Of a stretch of 64,000 nucleotides of DNA, positions 1-12,511 are shown one piece after another. The DNA is from Lenzites betulinus (lineage: Eukaryota; Basidiomycota; Agaricomycetes; Polyporales; Polyporaceae), in NCBI GenBank assembly GCA_022264855.1, contig JABYQU010000021.1:372001-436000 (forward strand). The letters run 5' to 3'. The translations under genes were made by a program, and so were the position numbers. Position 1 is the stretch's first letter. The number at the start of each line of letters is the position of its first letter. The notes below the pieces were generated by a model. It saw only the letters and a list, made by a program, of their open reading frames with translations, did no database searches and was not told where the DNA came from.

Positions 1-1416
1 AGCTCTGACCTTGGCCCTGTCTTTCGGCAACTCTCGCACCTGTGACGGCCCTGCCATCCGCGCTCGCTCCATCTCCTCACGCTTGCTCTTCTTCAGCTCG
101 ACGCGCTGATCGTGAAGCTGTGGTGCAACCAAATATAGTCGGTCGATCGCGAGGGCCACTGCCTCCAAGTCCATCCGCATTTTCTCGCTCACCCCTGCGA
201 CAGATGTGGCAGACGTCGGCTCGCGTGACCGAATCCGGGTCAGGTCTCCCTTTGTCTTGTCAGCGGCGTAGCGTTCATACCCCTCGCCCGCATCGTACAT
301 AGGCAGCTCAGCGTCCGCACCAAAAGGGCCGTCGTACTCGCCTTCGTCGTACTCTGGGGGTAGGTGGTCTAAGTCGGCGTTTGAGTCAGAGAGCCGATCA
401 GAGCACAACTCGAGTATGCGCTCGAATTCCTGGTCAACGCGGGTCCAGAGCAGAGCCGTCTCGACAGCCTGGACTGGAGGGAAAGAGGAGTAGGCCTGGT
501 CTGAGTGAGAGTCACGCTCTAGCTGCAAGTCGCTGAGCTGCCTCTGCAGGGTGACGAGAGGGTTCCCGGCTGTCGGTGAATGGAAAGCATCAGCCGGGGA
601 TGCACTCCAGGAGGCTGTCCTGGGAAGCGTCGCTGGCTTCGTCCGCGGCGGTTTGGGGTGTAGTTCAGCGAGCCTCTGGAACTGTGACACCAACGTAACC
701 AGTGCGCGAGCAAGGGGGCCTTCGCGCGGCGATAGCTGGGTGGAGGCAAGTCGGCCGATTCGAGTATCCAGTTCGCGAATGAGCGAGGACTCGTCTGAGA
801 GGTCCGATGCGATGCACTCGGTCATGTTCTCGGGCTCTTGTGCGCGAAGGTTGAGAACGAGTGTCTGCAGCGGGGTGGTGACCGCCGACGAGGACGAAGA
901 GGATGATGCACTATTAGTGAAAAGAGACGGCAGAGCAGACAAGGCCAAAGGAGATCGCGGAGAGGGCATAGAATGTCGACGGTCGGGGATGATGGGTCGC
1001 CAGTTGGACGAGGTTGAAAGGAGGTCGTTGAGTGTCGTGAGACATGAACGTTGTACGTTCACAATTGAAGACATCAGCTCATCCTATAAGGCGGTTCAGG
1101 ACCGCGGAGATTAAAGAACTTGTGCGAAAGAATTGCTGACCGAGTCGGTCCTCTCAGCCTCCTTCGCCGTCTCCGCGGGCTCCTCCTCTTGGTCCGCTCT
1201 CCCACCCATTTCCACATGCTGCTCCGCAAACGTCACTGAATGTCGTGTTGGATATACGTCATGAGAGGGTACGTTGGCTGGCTCGCTACTCTGCTTGTGC
1301 TCGGTCCGAGCAGGAAGCCTAGGAAATGGGGTAGGGATGTCTAGACTTAGTAAACGTGCAGCTTCATCCGAGTCCTGCGATTTCACAGAGATACGAGGAC
1401 GTGTAAGGGTTGCCAT
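1..1416 (-). CDS. Conserved hypothetical protein, 5' part (runs off left edge)
   Basis: Two exons are visible. Exon 1 (1120-1416) starts MATLTRPRISVKS; exon 2 (1083 to beyond 1) stays open for 361 codons to the window edge. They join in phase across a 36 bp GT...AG intron (1084-1119) that contains an in-frame stop, so it must be spliced out. The protein has a low-complexity N-terminus rich in Glu, Ser and Pro, a Ser run near residue 155, and then longer helical stretches ending in a Lys/Arg/Glu-rich segment. There is no signal peptide or membrane segment, and no domain I recognise. The upstream 1417-1530 is strongly pyrimidine-rich on the coding strand, as in many basidiomycete promoters. The coding frame is certain; the function is unknown. 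Confidence 0.7.
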
Positions 1417-3200
1417 GTAGAGTAGAATGGAAGGAGGGGGGAGAGAGAGAATGAGAGGGAGAAAGGATGAGAGGAGGAAGGAAGGAAGGGACTGGATCTG
1501 CCATGATGTCGGGGAAGGGGGATAAATAAAGTGATGAAACAACAGTTATATTTTTCATTTAGTTATCAGACTGTACTTATCACAAAGCAAAGGCAGTACA
1601 TAACGTTTTTAACGAATGTACAGCTTTGCTGTTGTAGTCTCCAGCCTCCAGATTAATTTAAGGAACCTGAGGCGGCGACGCAAGTACTATGGACCACAAG
1701 ATGGGGTGAACGGTTGTCATTAATGTTCTCTGCCGACTGAGGGAGGTTGGCCGAACTCTGGACGTTGCTGAGCCTTGAAGCTTTGAAGCTTGACGCGGAC
1801 GCCTGAAACTCGCGCTCACACAGTGGTAGGAGCTTAGAAGCATGTTTTCTTTCTTCTTAAATGCAGCGACTTGTGCGGCGGAGGCGATCGTAACGGGGCT
1901 CATGTGCGGTGTGGATCAGCCGTATATAACGAGGTTCCTCATATGAGAAACGATCAAACATGCAGTCCGCTGCACATACTCTCCATGTCACCAGGGCCTG
2001 AAATGCGAGGATACTGCTGAGATGACCTAGACAAGGACGCTCATGTTGAGACGTTGAGTGTAAAAGCCAGCATGATATCACATACCTGAACAATCTCTTC
2101 GATGGTGTTTTAGTTGCTAAATTAGCTTATGTGCGGCCCATCGTGGACGGTCCTCGAAGGGCTCCGAGCCATAGTTTCCTCAGGCGGGAATGCCGTCCAG
2201 AACCCATGCAAACAAATATTATCCAAACTTGCTTCCTTGATGCCGGGGGCCCTCCTGAAATAACCGTCAAAGGGCAAGCCATGGAACGCAGCGACTAGAG
2301 CCCCGGTGTATGAGCATTGCTGCCGTGGTGCCGTGGTGGCAAGAGCTTCGCTGCATTGATACATGCATCCCGTCCCGGCCCCTCGGAGCCACCGCTACGT
2401 GCGACAGAGACACCGGCCTTCTTGCGGAGCTTCATCTTTCTCGTGTGTGCTGTGGTGGGGCTTCCTTCGGGGTAGATCGCCTCGTCGACCCCCTCGTGCG
2501 AGAGCTTCGCCATTTCTTGGTTCCCTGTGACGCCGCGGATGGCCACCTGGATTGAGCTGCTCGCAAATGCCCAGAAAAGTGCAGCCACGTGCAACGTTCA
2601 TACGTAGAACGAGAGGGAGCTGCGCAAATAAGAAGTAAGTAACTTAATATTGGCTGTGGATATGCCAAGAATTGTGGGTATGTGGCGGAGAGGTGCGCGC
2701 CCTCCAAGTTCGAGCTTTCGGAAGAGCGTGACAGATGTCGTAAATACTCTGCCCTGTAATACAGGTTACATGATTAGTGTGAGGTAAGGTGCTCGCATGC
2801 ATAAACGTACGCTGCATTCGGAGGTGTGAACATCTGGTGAGCTTCCAGCTTCCTCAGTGGTCCTTGAAGCTTGCCCGCTGAGCGGCGGCTGGCGTTTTCA
2901 CCTGCGGAGATGCACTGTGCATGTTCTTCAAGGATTGCACACATAGGGCCCACATTATGCTAGATGAGTGCCACCCGAGAGTCGTGGACGGTGGTAGTAA
3001 GGTAACTTTGGGACTGAACACAGTAGAACGTTGAACCTCTCGAATGAATCGCCGCCTGTCGCCGCCCGCCGCGTCAGTCACACGTCACTTGGTGTGACCG
3101 AACGCGTTTAGGAGTACGCGTCGGCGTCTCACGGATGCCTCTTACCTTCAAACTCTTGCCTCTTCTTCTTCTGAACTCGCCAATTCTCTGAGCAAACATA
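1417..3200. other. Intergenic, no supported gene
   Basis: About 1.8 kb separates the divergent left-edge gene and the primase. The first 110 bp is a CT-rich promoter-like tract on the minus strand. Only short overlapping frames follow, without splice logic or recognisable domains. The frames near 2300-2600 are the longest but show no family resemblance. Confidence 0.6.
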
Positions 3201-5104
3201 ATGGCAGCCTCTGAGAATGTAGAACCCACTACGCCAGACTTGATGCTCGCTTTCTACCGCCGCCTCTATCCATTCAAGTCCGTCTTCACATGGCTCAACC
3301 ACGAACACGCTCCGACCAAGCTTTTCACCCATCGCGAATTCGCATTCACGCTGCAGGGCGATGTGTACCTCAGATACAACTCTTTTGCAAACGCAGACGA
3401 GTTGAAGAAGCAGGTCTGCTCCTTGAACCCTACACGTTTTGAGATAGGACCGGTTTACAGTGCCCGGGTAAGTCTATCTCCTCTATGCCGATCGAATATC
3501 CAGAGTGTATTTTGTCTCTGGGTGGTATCAGGACCCCCGAACGTTCTCTATAGATCTCACGCCTGGTCGTCTCGTATTGTCGAGAGTTCATAATTGGGAC
3601 TTTTTGGCATGTACCATGACCTTAGCGGATGTCAAGTGTTTAGTTTTGCTTCACTCCTCAGCAGTCGTACACCGGGACTACCGTTGCGGGCGTCATGTAC
3701 GCGACCCGACCGCTCTCTTAGTCCTCCTACTAGGGAGGGTCGCTTTGACTCTCAGCGAGGACCTCTTAACTCGCCGGCGATAGTCCCGGCGCCTAAGCTT
3801 GAGGCTTTCTGGGGCGTGTTATATAGCCCTGCAGGACCCCCCGTTTTCGCGAATTGGGATGTTGCTGTTGAGAACCCTCCGAAGCCATTTTTGTGAATTG
3901 GAGGATGTATCATATACCCGTATGCTGATTCTCCCTTGCAGCCTAGAGACAAGAAAACCGTCCGGCCGGCTGCTTTCTCCCCCCAACTACGCGAACTGGT
4001 CTTCGATATCGACATGACAGACTACGACTCGATACGCACATGTTGCTCCGGCGCAGACATCTGCCGCCATTGCTGGGCGTTCATCGCCGTAGCCGTACGC
4101 GTGCTTGACCGCGCTCTCCGCGACCAGTTTGGGTACCGCCACCTCCTCTGGGTGTATTCTGGCCGACGTGGTATCCACTTGTGGATCAGCGACCGTGAAG
4201 CACTCGAGCTCACGGACGAGCAACGACGTGCCCTCGTCGGTTGGCTGACCGTCATCCAGGGCGGGAAGGAGATGCACAAGAAGGTCAACGTGCGACAAGG
4301 GGCGAAGCCGCTCCCGCCCTCGCTTGCGTATGTGTCTCGCATTCATCCGAGTGAGACGACATTGGGCTCACGCTGCTCTCAGCTCCGCATACAAGACGCT
4401 CGAGCCAGTGTTCCACGACCTCGTGCTCGAGGACCAGAACTGCTTTGAGTCGGAGGAGGGCTGGGAGGCGCTATTACACCTTGTGCCCCACCCGGACATA
4501 ACGAAGGACCTGCGTGCCATCTGGGAAGAGCGACCCGGTCGGTCATCGAAACGCAAGTGGCAGGATTTCGAGGACGCGATTGCACAGAAGCGGCGTTCCC
4601 CACTCGTACGTTTCCCTTTCCCCCTTTCCCGTCTTGCGCGTAGTGTCTCAACGCAGGTCACCCCACAGCCAGGGCTTGCGGCAATCAAAGAGGATATCGT
4701 TTTGCAGTACACGTACCCGCGGCTCGACGCCGAGGTGTCGAAGCACCGCAACCATTTGCTCAAGGCGCCGTTCTGCGTGCACCCGAAAACGGGCCGTGTT
4801 TGCGTGCCCGTCGACCCGCGCACGGTCGACCGGTTTGACCCCGCAAGCGTGCCGACCGTCGGGCAGCTCCTCCACGAGCTCGACAGCGCTGCAGCGCCAA
4901 TAGCGGACGAGAACGGCGGTGCGGCGGGGGAGCACCATTCGGACTGGGAGCGCACGTCGTTGAAGCCGTACGTGGAATTTTTGGATAAGCACGTCAAGGC
5001 GCTGCTAGAGGAGACACGGAAGAGCAAACAGAAGACGGGTACGTGGATTCGCTTGGAGGGCTTCGATATTTGTTCATGAACATCCAACAGACCTGTCGTG
5101 GTGA
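3201..5104 (+). CDS. PRI1: DNA primase small (catalytic) subunit
   Basis: This subunit makes RNA primers for DNA polymerase alpha in the nucleus, paired with the large primase subunit. Exons 3201-3467, 3942-4327, 4383-4605, 4657-5038 and 5091-5104 join in phase to 423 aa, close to human PRIM1 (420 aa). Hallmarks are the metal-binding VFDIDMTDYD block directly after intron 1, the zinc-site cysteines around TCCSGADICRHCW, the nucleotide-binding SGRRGIHLW motif, and a C-terminal part matching the family at LLKAPFCVHPKTGR and VPVDP. Intron 1 is 474 bp, far longer than the other introns (51-55 bp). The 51 bp intron 3 has an alternative acceptor 12 bp downstream. The last exon codes only four residues (ending LSW) plus stop. 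It is convergent with the hydrolase downstream. Confidence 0.95.
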
Positions 5105-5254
5105 AGTCTTGGGGGCTTGAATTTCTGTCGTTTGGCCCGATGCTTTGTTTTGATTTTCGTGTAGCTGAGCTGTATACTAGTCTGATTTTCTCTATCTCCC
5201 CTCTGAACAGTCTCCCGTGGTCGGTCCAGGATCTCGTAAACTGCACGATGCGCG

Positions 5255-6681
5255 TCAACCCAACAGACAGTTCGACAAACCAGCCGAGCTCCGGTCCGCC
5301 GTCAGCAGCCATCGCGCCCCCTCCCGAAACTCCCGATCGACCTTGCGCGCCGCCTGCGTCTCCGGGAAAATCATGTCAAACGTATGAGGACACCCCGGAT
5401 ACCTGTGACGCCCGCGATTGTGAGCACACACGGAAGGTAATGAGGTTGGCGGCGCACGCACATCGCCACCTGCACATCCACGCCCGCCTCGCGCAAGAGC
5501 CGTGCGAACAGCAGCGCCTCGTCGCGGAGGGGATCGAGCCCGAAGACCTGCACGAACGTCCGCGGCAGACCGGCGAGGCCGGGCGCGAGCAGCGGCGATA
5601 TGCGCGGGTCGTTCGGCGGAGCACGAAGCGCACCTGTGTGCAGTTCAGTACGTCAGACGGCTCGATGGATTCTCTGGTGGAGAAACTGACGGGCAAACGC
5701 GCGAATCTTGCGCGCGGTGAGGAGGGGCGCGTCTGCTTGTTCTGTCATGGAGTGCAACTCGGCCGCGTATCTGCACAATATGGATGTTAATTTGGCGCGG
5801 GTTGGGTCGGGACAGGGAGGACGTACTTGCTGAGGTGCGCTTCTGGATGCACCAGCTGGGGCGTCTGTAGTAATTGGCCGGTGATCTCTCTGCCTGAGCC
5901 AGGCGCGAAGAGCGCGTCGTCCCGCGCATGCAGGGCTACCGCAGCAGCGAGGCCGGCACCGGCGGACGTACCGCCTAGCAAGAATCCTCGACTCGGAGAG
6001 GAACCCATCTCGCGTGCATGCGCGGCAGCCTACAGGATAGTCAGCACATAAACATAACGAGTGACTGGTAGGGCGCGCCGCGCACCCATTTCAGCCCCGC
6101 GTATGCGTCGTTGAACCCGGCTGGAAAGACGTGCTCGGGCGCGAGGCGATACCCTACATTTACAACTACGAGTTGGAGGTCCACGCAGAGGTTACGGAGG
6201 TATGCATCGTTGAGTTCGATGGACCCCGCAACGAGACCTGCGGGGATGCTTAGTACTGCTTTGAGCTCGACGGAGGCACTTGCGGGAAGCTCACCGCCAC
6301 CATGATACCACACGAGTAGAGGCGATGACCCTTGTGCAGTTGCCTCGCGGCCCGCAGCGGGTATATAGCATCGCACAGGGATTGTTACTTCCCCCGCAGC
6401 GACGGGAACTTCATAGTCCTCCACACGATAGGCAGATGCTGAGAATGCAATGACATGAGAACCTGCGGCACTCGGAATGGGGGTAAAACACACTGACCTG
6501 GGGGGACACGCTCTTCCCACTCAGCCTGGTGCAGAAAGCCAGCGATCTCGAACTGTTCACGGAGGACTAGTACGTCGTCTATGCTAGGAGCAGGAGGACC
6601 GAGTTGAGCGATGAGAGGAGCGAGCTCAGGATCAGCTGCGGCTAAGTGTGCGTTGGGAGACATGTCGAAGGATCGGCTCAT
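5255..6681 (-). CDS. Alpha/beta hydrolase (hormone-sensitive lipase / fold-3 family)
   Basis: A serine hydrolase acting on small esters or lipids; the substrate is not predictable. Five exons can be spliced. The first codes an acidic N-terminus (LAAADPELAPLIAQLG). Next come the oxyanion motif WYHGGG, the core motif NVGYRLAPEHVFPAG, the nucleophile elbow GGTSAGAG (family usual GDSAGG), the catalytic Asp in GLDPLRDEA and the catalytic His in YPGCPHTF. The last two exons join through a GTGCGT donor in phase 2, which restores VQVAMYPGCPHTF. The intron before ALRAPPNDPRISPLLAPG removes an in-frame stop. The start is either 6681 or the Met six codons downstream at 6663. There is no signal peptide, so it is probably intracellular. 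All catalytic residues are present, so the gene looks intact. Confidence 0.85.
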
Positions 6682-6941
6682 GGAGGTCGTTGCAGAACAG
6701 ATACACAGCTCGCTTTCATGTCGGTCTACGTGGTGCGCAGGATGAGTCTCAGTTTCGTACAGGAGGAGAAATGGAGATCGGCTACTTAATGCTTTACTCT
6801 GACTGGCGCTTAGCGCTATAATTGAACATATGCACGCGATACGCTCTCCAACATGCACGGAAGGCAAATGATGAGCTAGACTAGTGTAGGATAAATAAAG
6901 TACAAGATAAAATACAACAGTAGGAACCAGAACCCGAGAAT

Positions 6942-7554
6942 CTACTTGGCACCCGCGCTCGAGAACTGAAGAGCTCTCAGTCAGCCAAAAGTATCAGGGA
7001 ATAGGCATATGCCACGTACTTTTGTTACAGACTTCGTGCCTTCTGAGATCGCGTGCTTGGCGAGCTCGCCGGGGAGGATGAGGCGGACGGAGGTCTGGAT
7101 CTCGCGTGACGAGATTGTGGACTTCTTCGAGTAAGACGCGAGCTCTGCGGAAGAGACTAAGTGGCTGCGAAGGAATACGGTTGTTATTTATGAACTCACT
7201 GGAAGCCTCCGTCGCGATCCGCTCGAAGATGTCGTTCACAAACGAGTTGAGAATGGCCATGGCCTTGTTCGAGATACCAGTATCAGGGTGCACCTGCTTA
7301 AGCACTGGAATCGGGTCTGTTAGACGAGTACACCATGTACGTGCTACTGGCAACTCACCCTTGTAGATGTAGGAGGAGTAGGTCTCCTTGCGCCCCTTCC
7401 TGCGCTTCTTCTTCTCGCCGTCAGCGGCGCCGCTGGACGCCTTCGCGGTCTTCTTCGCGGCCTTTGCACCACCCTCAGCGGTGGTCTTCGCAGGCGCCTT
7501 GGAGGCGGTGGAAGCGGGTGCCTTTCCGGCGGTGGAGGCGGGCTTGGGTGCCAT
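6942..7554 (-). CDS. HTB1: Histone H2B
   Basis: Core nucleosomal histone. Exons 7359-7554, 7200-7304, 7020-7144 and 6942-6965 splice in phase to 149 aa. The N-terminal tail is Lys/Ala/Pro-rich ([13 protein letters not shown]). The fold then reads [31 protein letters not shown] and [20 protein letters not shown]. The last exon encodes only FSSAGAK. The conserved C-terminal Lys that is normally ubiquitinated lies in GTKSVTK. It is divergently transcribed from H2A across a 366 bp shared promoter, which fits balanced S-phase expression. Confidence 0.97.
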
Positions 7555-7920
7555 TGCTAGTGGTGGTGTGGTGGTGGTGGTGGTTGGGTTGGTGGTGCAG
7601 GACGCAAAAGGTGGCAGTAGCGAGGAGAGTTGGATGAAAGCCGAGAAGCGAGGTAATGATACTTATACACATGCGTTGTCCTTGTTTGGCGAGACGCGTC
7701 GACGCGCTGAACCTTATTTTGTTGAACGCCATCAACGCCATCACGTGCTGTTATAGACGCTCACCGCGCCGCGCCCCGCGGAGTCTCGCGCTTGTATAAA
7801 GTCACTCGCGTCCGTCCACGACGTCTCCTCATCTCCGTCCTTGCACTCGTCCGCCGTAGCCGCCTCAGCAACACACAAACACCCACCTTTACCTCTCCCA
7901 CCCACTTCAATCAACCAACA
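7555..7920. promoter_or_regulatory. Shared bidirectional H2A/H2B promoter
   Basis: A 366 bp interval between the two start codons. A TATAAA (7795-7800) lies 120 bp before the H2A ATG. A minus-strand TATAAG (7662-7667) lies 108 bp before the H2B ATG. The near-symmetric placement supports two back-to-back core promoters with about 80 nt leaders. The H2B leader side has a GT-repeat tract at 7560-7600. Confidence 0.7.
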
Positions 7921-8437
<517 letters not shown>

Positions 8438-9067
8438 GGCTTTGTGTTGTATTCATGACTTGTTGTATTATTTATGTACTATTTTTCTATCCTCGTCTAA
8501 TTCGATCACCCTACCGCGATACAATCATAGCCGCAAGACGTGGGTGGAACGGCACAGTATCCTCGACGAGCTAGAGACAAAAGGCATGCACGCGGAGTGG
8601 GTGCTACGCTATTCGACATCCGGAACAAAACGAAGGCCGGTGGCCAACGTCGGGATACTGTCATGCTTCTGGGACTCAAAGACTTGCACCAGCAGGTTCG
8701 ATGGGTCCGGTCTCCGTCTAAGGCCCGGAGAGCGCAACGGAGAACAAGAACGCGGTATTGTCTCTACACGCTCTAAATTGGGCCTTCATGGCCACCCGCG
8801 ACGACGACCTGGGGACAAAGGAGACGTTGCAAGTTTATCGCCGGTACCTATCGACAGTGGCAGCAGGTGCGTCTTCAAGCTCAAGCTCAAGTTGCATGGG
8901 CACATACAGCACTGCTTCCGGATATTCGGGGGTTCCTCTCTCCCCGTCTGCCTCTCCATCATTCGCGGGTTCCGTACAAGTAACATACACGCTCCTATGT
9001 TGTTGGATACACTTAATCCCTCCCTGTCCTTACCATTCTCACTTCAGATATGGAACCTACTGCCCTA
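8438..9067 (+). pseudogene. Intergenic with possible coding remnant
   Basis: A 630 bp gap lies between the convergent H2A and GST genes. Three adjacent plus-strand frames each carry protein-like stretches in order: about 8585-8640, 8600-8720 (VGATLFDIRNKTKAGGQ...LLGLKDLHQQVRWV) and 8731-8960 (NKNAVLSLHALNWAFMATR... then a Ser run). They do not join through convincing splice sites, so this could be a frameshifted remnant or an unsolved small gene. I recognise no family. It overlaps the 3' end of the GST gene. Confidence 0.25.
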
Positions 9068-10472
9068 TCACAGCGGCAGGATATGTGGAATCGGCCCTAC
9101 CGGGACCACACGGTGAGGGTTGATCTATCGTGCAGATATTCAGTCAGAGATGTCACGCTTGCATGATAGACGGCATCGCAATTCCAGAAAGCGCAGTCCT
9201 GTACTCACACTGGGATGCGACCAGTAGTAGTGCGTCTTGATGTGGTCAAAGTTGCACGTCTCCGAGAACGCCGCGTTGTTCCAGTACAACTTCCGGAGCC
9301 ACCTGTCATGTAGGGGTCAGCTATCAGGAGCGGGACGCTCGTCGTGCACACCACTTACGAATGGATTGCGGGATACCCGTCGCGAATCGTGCGGATGTTG
9401 CACTTGAAGTGGCCGACGTACACTGGGTCGAACCGCACGATGGTGACAAAGAGGCGGACGTCCGCCTCGGTAAGCCGGTCGCCCACGAGATAATCCTTTC
9501 CTGTGAGGATCTTTTCGAGGCGGTCGAGCGACTCGAACAGTGGGACGACCGCAGCTTCGTATGCCTTCTGCGAAGTCGCGAATCCGGATTTGTACACGCC
9601 GTCTGTGGAATTAAAGAATCAGAACGCGTCTATACCGTCACGCATGGACGTAGAACATACTGTTGACGGTGTCGTACACCCAGTCGTTGATGTCGTCAAT
9701 CTCCTTGCGGAGCGTCTCGGGGTAGAGGTCGATCGCAGCCTTGTCCGCAGGAAGCTGGTCGTTGAACGCGTCATTGAACATGCGGATGATCTCTGAACTC
9801 TCGTTGTTCACGATCGTCGACGTTTTCTTGTCCCAAAGGATGGGGACGGTGAAGCTGAGCACATGTTAATAAATTTCGATATGCACTGGAGGTGATGCGA
9901 ACATACCGGCCCTCGTAGTCAGACTGTGCCTGCAAGTACAGTTCCTTGACATGCTCGACGTTGTAGAGCGGGTCGACGTCAGCGCCAGGGAACGCGTCTA
10001 CATTTGCGAAGGGCCATCCCTGGGTGCCCATGCGCGGAGATACGACGCTGACATCTATATAGAACAGAGCGGGGTTCGTTCACCGCCGTGTCGTGCATCC
10101 CTTATTTTCAGAGTCACCCACCAATAAAGTCTTCAAGTCCCTTGATCTTGCGAACGATGAGAGTGCGCGTGGCCCAAGCTGCATACACGACGTTTTGTGA
10201 GTCGCATGTCAATGTAGTCCCAGAAGAATAGTACCCACGACACGCGTAAGAAACGTAAAGATGGTAGCGCCCTGTATTTATCGGAAGAAGTCAAGTTTGA
10301 CTTTATCAATGTTGCACACGCGACGCTCGAGCCCACCTTTCTCGGGCTCAAAGTGGCCGCCTTTCTTCACGAAGTCCCTGAATGTGGACGACTTGCGCTT
10401 GAAGGACCCATCCGGATCCGTCTTCATCTTGGTGATGTCGGAGAGGTGCGAGACGTCGCGCGCGCTAGACAT
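9068..10472 (-). CDS. Xi-class glutathione transferase (S-glutathionyl-hydroquinone reductase), paralogue 1
   Basis: It reductively removes glutathione from glutathionyl-(hydro)quinones, a step in handling lignin-derived and xenobiotic quinones (family: ECM4/PcpF/GHR). The spliced protein starts MSSARDVSHLSD. It carries the catalytic-Cys motif YACPWATRTL, assembled across an intron that splits the Pro codon, then WPF...PGADVDPLYN, the GSH-binding VNNESSEIIR, the C-terminal helical domain (LEKILTGKDYLVGDRLTEADVRLF, FKCNIRTIRDGYPAIH) and the terminus INPHRVVPVGPIPHILPL. There are about nine exons. The frame stays open upstream to another Met at 10595, but a TATA box at 10623-10628 argues for the short form. 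Its tandem neighbour is a diverged duplicate. Confidence 0.92.
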
Positions 10473-10622
10473 GGTGCGAACTGAGGAAACGAGGGGTGTC
10501 GGAGATAATCTGAAGACGGAAGCTCGAGGTGTTATACGAGTCGCGAAGATCCTGACAAAATGGCCTGACTGGAGAGGGCGAGAGAGCTGAATCATGCGTC
10601 GGAGGCGTGGACGTGCACGTCC

Positions 10623-10628
10623 TTATAA
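10623..10628 (-). promoter_or_regulatory. TATA box of GST paralogue 1
   Basis: TTATAA lies about 150 bp upstream of the chosen ATG and only 28 bp upstream of the alternative in-frame Met at 10595. It therefore favours the shorter protein. Confidence 0.5.
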
Positions 10629-11059
10629 GGGCAGGAGAAGGAACGTCATAGCGTGCGCGCCACCGCCGACACAGTCACCGCCGCTCGCCGCTTATACATG
10701 AAATTCGACTCGAACCTCGCGGCCAACAACATGCAAGATCGATGGAAATGTATAGAGGGAGCACACGGGGCACACCGTCTATATTAAAACAAACTCAACG
10801 ATAGACAGCTAACGCATGCGAAGCGTGATAGTCGTGCACGACGTCTAGAAGATGCGCGTTCCACCATGCCCGCTCGCGTTCTCTGCGCATGTAGCACACC
10901 CCGTTCTTCTGAAGGGCCGATGGATGTCATTTTGAGGACAGGCAGTCATAATATTAATCATGACGGTTGCGTGCAATACAAGGACTGCCCGATTCCTACC
11001 ATTACATGCACCCTCAAGGTCAAATCATATGCTTACATATAGAGATCAATCAAAGTGGA
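10629..11059. other. Intergenic between GST paralogues
   Basis: About 430 bp upstream of the paralogue 1 TATA box and downstream of the paralogue 2 stop. No reading frame or repeat stands out. Confidence 0.5.
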
Positions 11060-12511
11060 TTACAGCGGAAGAATAAGAGGAATGGGGCCCAGCGGTACGA
11101 TGAGATGCGGATTCACCTACACGACGTGTTAGCATCTTCGTACTCGACAATATGATCGGATTGAACCATGGTGCGATTGAAATGGTCCGGCTACTCACAA
11201 TCTTCTGGGAGTAGTACGAGGTCTTGATGTGGTCGAACTTAGTCGTCGAAAAAAACGCGTCGTTGTTCCAATATAATTTGCGCAGCCACCTGCAGGAGTA
11301 TCCTTTAGAAAGCCATCCTTCACATGCATAACCCTTAGTTCCACTCACAGGTGGATTGCGGGATACCCATCCCGAATTGAGCGCAGGTTGCACTTAAAGT
11401 TGCCGTAGTATGCCGGGTCGAAACGCACCTATGGTATCATTCACTTCTTAGATCCATTCTGTGGACGGACGAAAAACGACACGCACAATAGTGACAAAAA
11501 GGCGGATATCCGCTTCGGTGAGCTGGCCTCCGACGAGGTAGTCTTTCCCGGCCAAAATCTTCTCCAGCCGGTCGAGCGAGTCAAACAACGGGACGACTGC
11601 AGCCTCGTAAGCTTGCTGGGTCGTCGCGAATCCCGCCTTGTATACGCCATCTGCCAACATATACATTAGCAGCCGTAGATCCATGGCCCTGACATTAGCT
11701 CACTGTTGACGGTGTCGTACACCCATTCGTTGATCTCGTCAATTTGCGCTCTGTGAGCCTCGGGATACAGATCAATCGAGGCTTGGTCCGCAGGGAGGAG
11801 CTCGTTGAACGCGCTGTTCAGGATACGGATGATCTCCGAACTCTCGTTGTTCACGACCGTCTCCGTCTTCTTGTCCCACAGAAGGGGGACTGTGAAGCTG
11901 GCGGAACGCGCTTGCAACATCAATATGCATGACGCACCATGTACGAGCTGACGGGACGTACCGGCCTTCGTACTGAGGGTCGGCGCGCAAGTATATATCC
12001 TTGATGTATTGAGCGTTATAGAGCGGGTCAGGCTCCGCGCCTGGGAATGGGTCTACGTCTCCAAAAGGCCAGCCATGTTCACTTAGCCTAGGGGAAACAA
12101 CGGTCACGCCTGTTAAACTGGTCAGTGCGCGTTCAGCACCACGAAATCACGAGCCAGGCCTACCGATGATGTTCTCCAGGCCTTTGAGCTTGCGCACGAT
12201 GAGGGTTCTGTTCGCCCACGCTGTTGGTAGCATAAGGGCCTGAGTAGGCATGTCATCCGGCTGGAAACCGAGCCATTACTCACGACACGCGTACGCGACG
12301 TAAAGATGGTAACGATCTGCGATAAAGTCATAAGCTGCATGTTTAAGTCAACCACCGAAATAAAGGAGCACGAACCCTTCTCAGGCTCGAATTCTCCGCC
12401 TTTCTCAATGGTCCGCCGGAAAGACGACGCTGCGCGCTTGAACGAACCGTCTGCTTGCGTGAGGCCCTTGCTGATGTCAGTAAGATGGGTGACGTCGCGT
12501 GTGGTGGTCAT
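11060..12511 (-). CDS. Xi-class glutathione transferase (S-glutathionyl-hydroquinone reductase), paralogue 2
   Basis: Tandem duplicate of the gene at 9068-10472 with the same domain order and intron positions. It starts MTTTRDVTHLTD and has EPEKDRYHLYVAYACPWANRTL with the catalytic Cys, then the GSH-site VNNESSEIIR, EKILAGKDYLVGGQLTEADIRLF and FKCNLRSIRDGYPAIH. It ends VNPHLIVPLGPIPLILPL. Intron positions match paralogue 1 (for example, an intron splits the Pro codon of CPW in both), so the duplication happened after the intron layout was set. Protein differences are spread along the length, pointing to an old duplication. Upstream in-frame codons reach a Met at 12649, but a TATA-like box lies inside that stretch. 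Confidence 0.92.

Noticed and set aside
2295..2594. 99-codon minus-strand frame
   Set aside because: No homology, no promoter-like context and no splice structure; overlapping frames are equally long.
4368..5312. 314-codon minus-strand frame
   Set aside because: Antisense to the primase exons, which match the family residue by residue on the plus strand.
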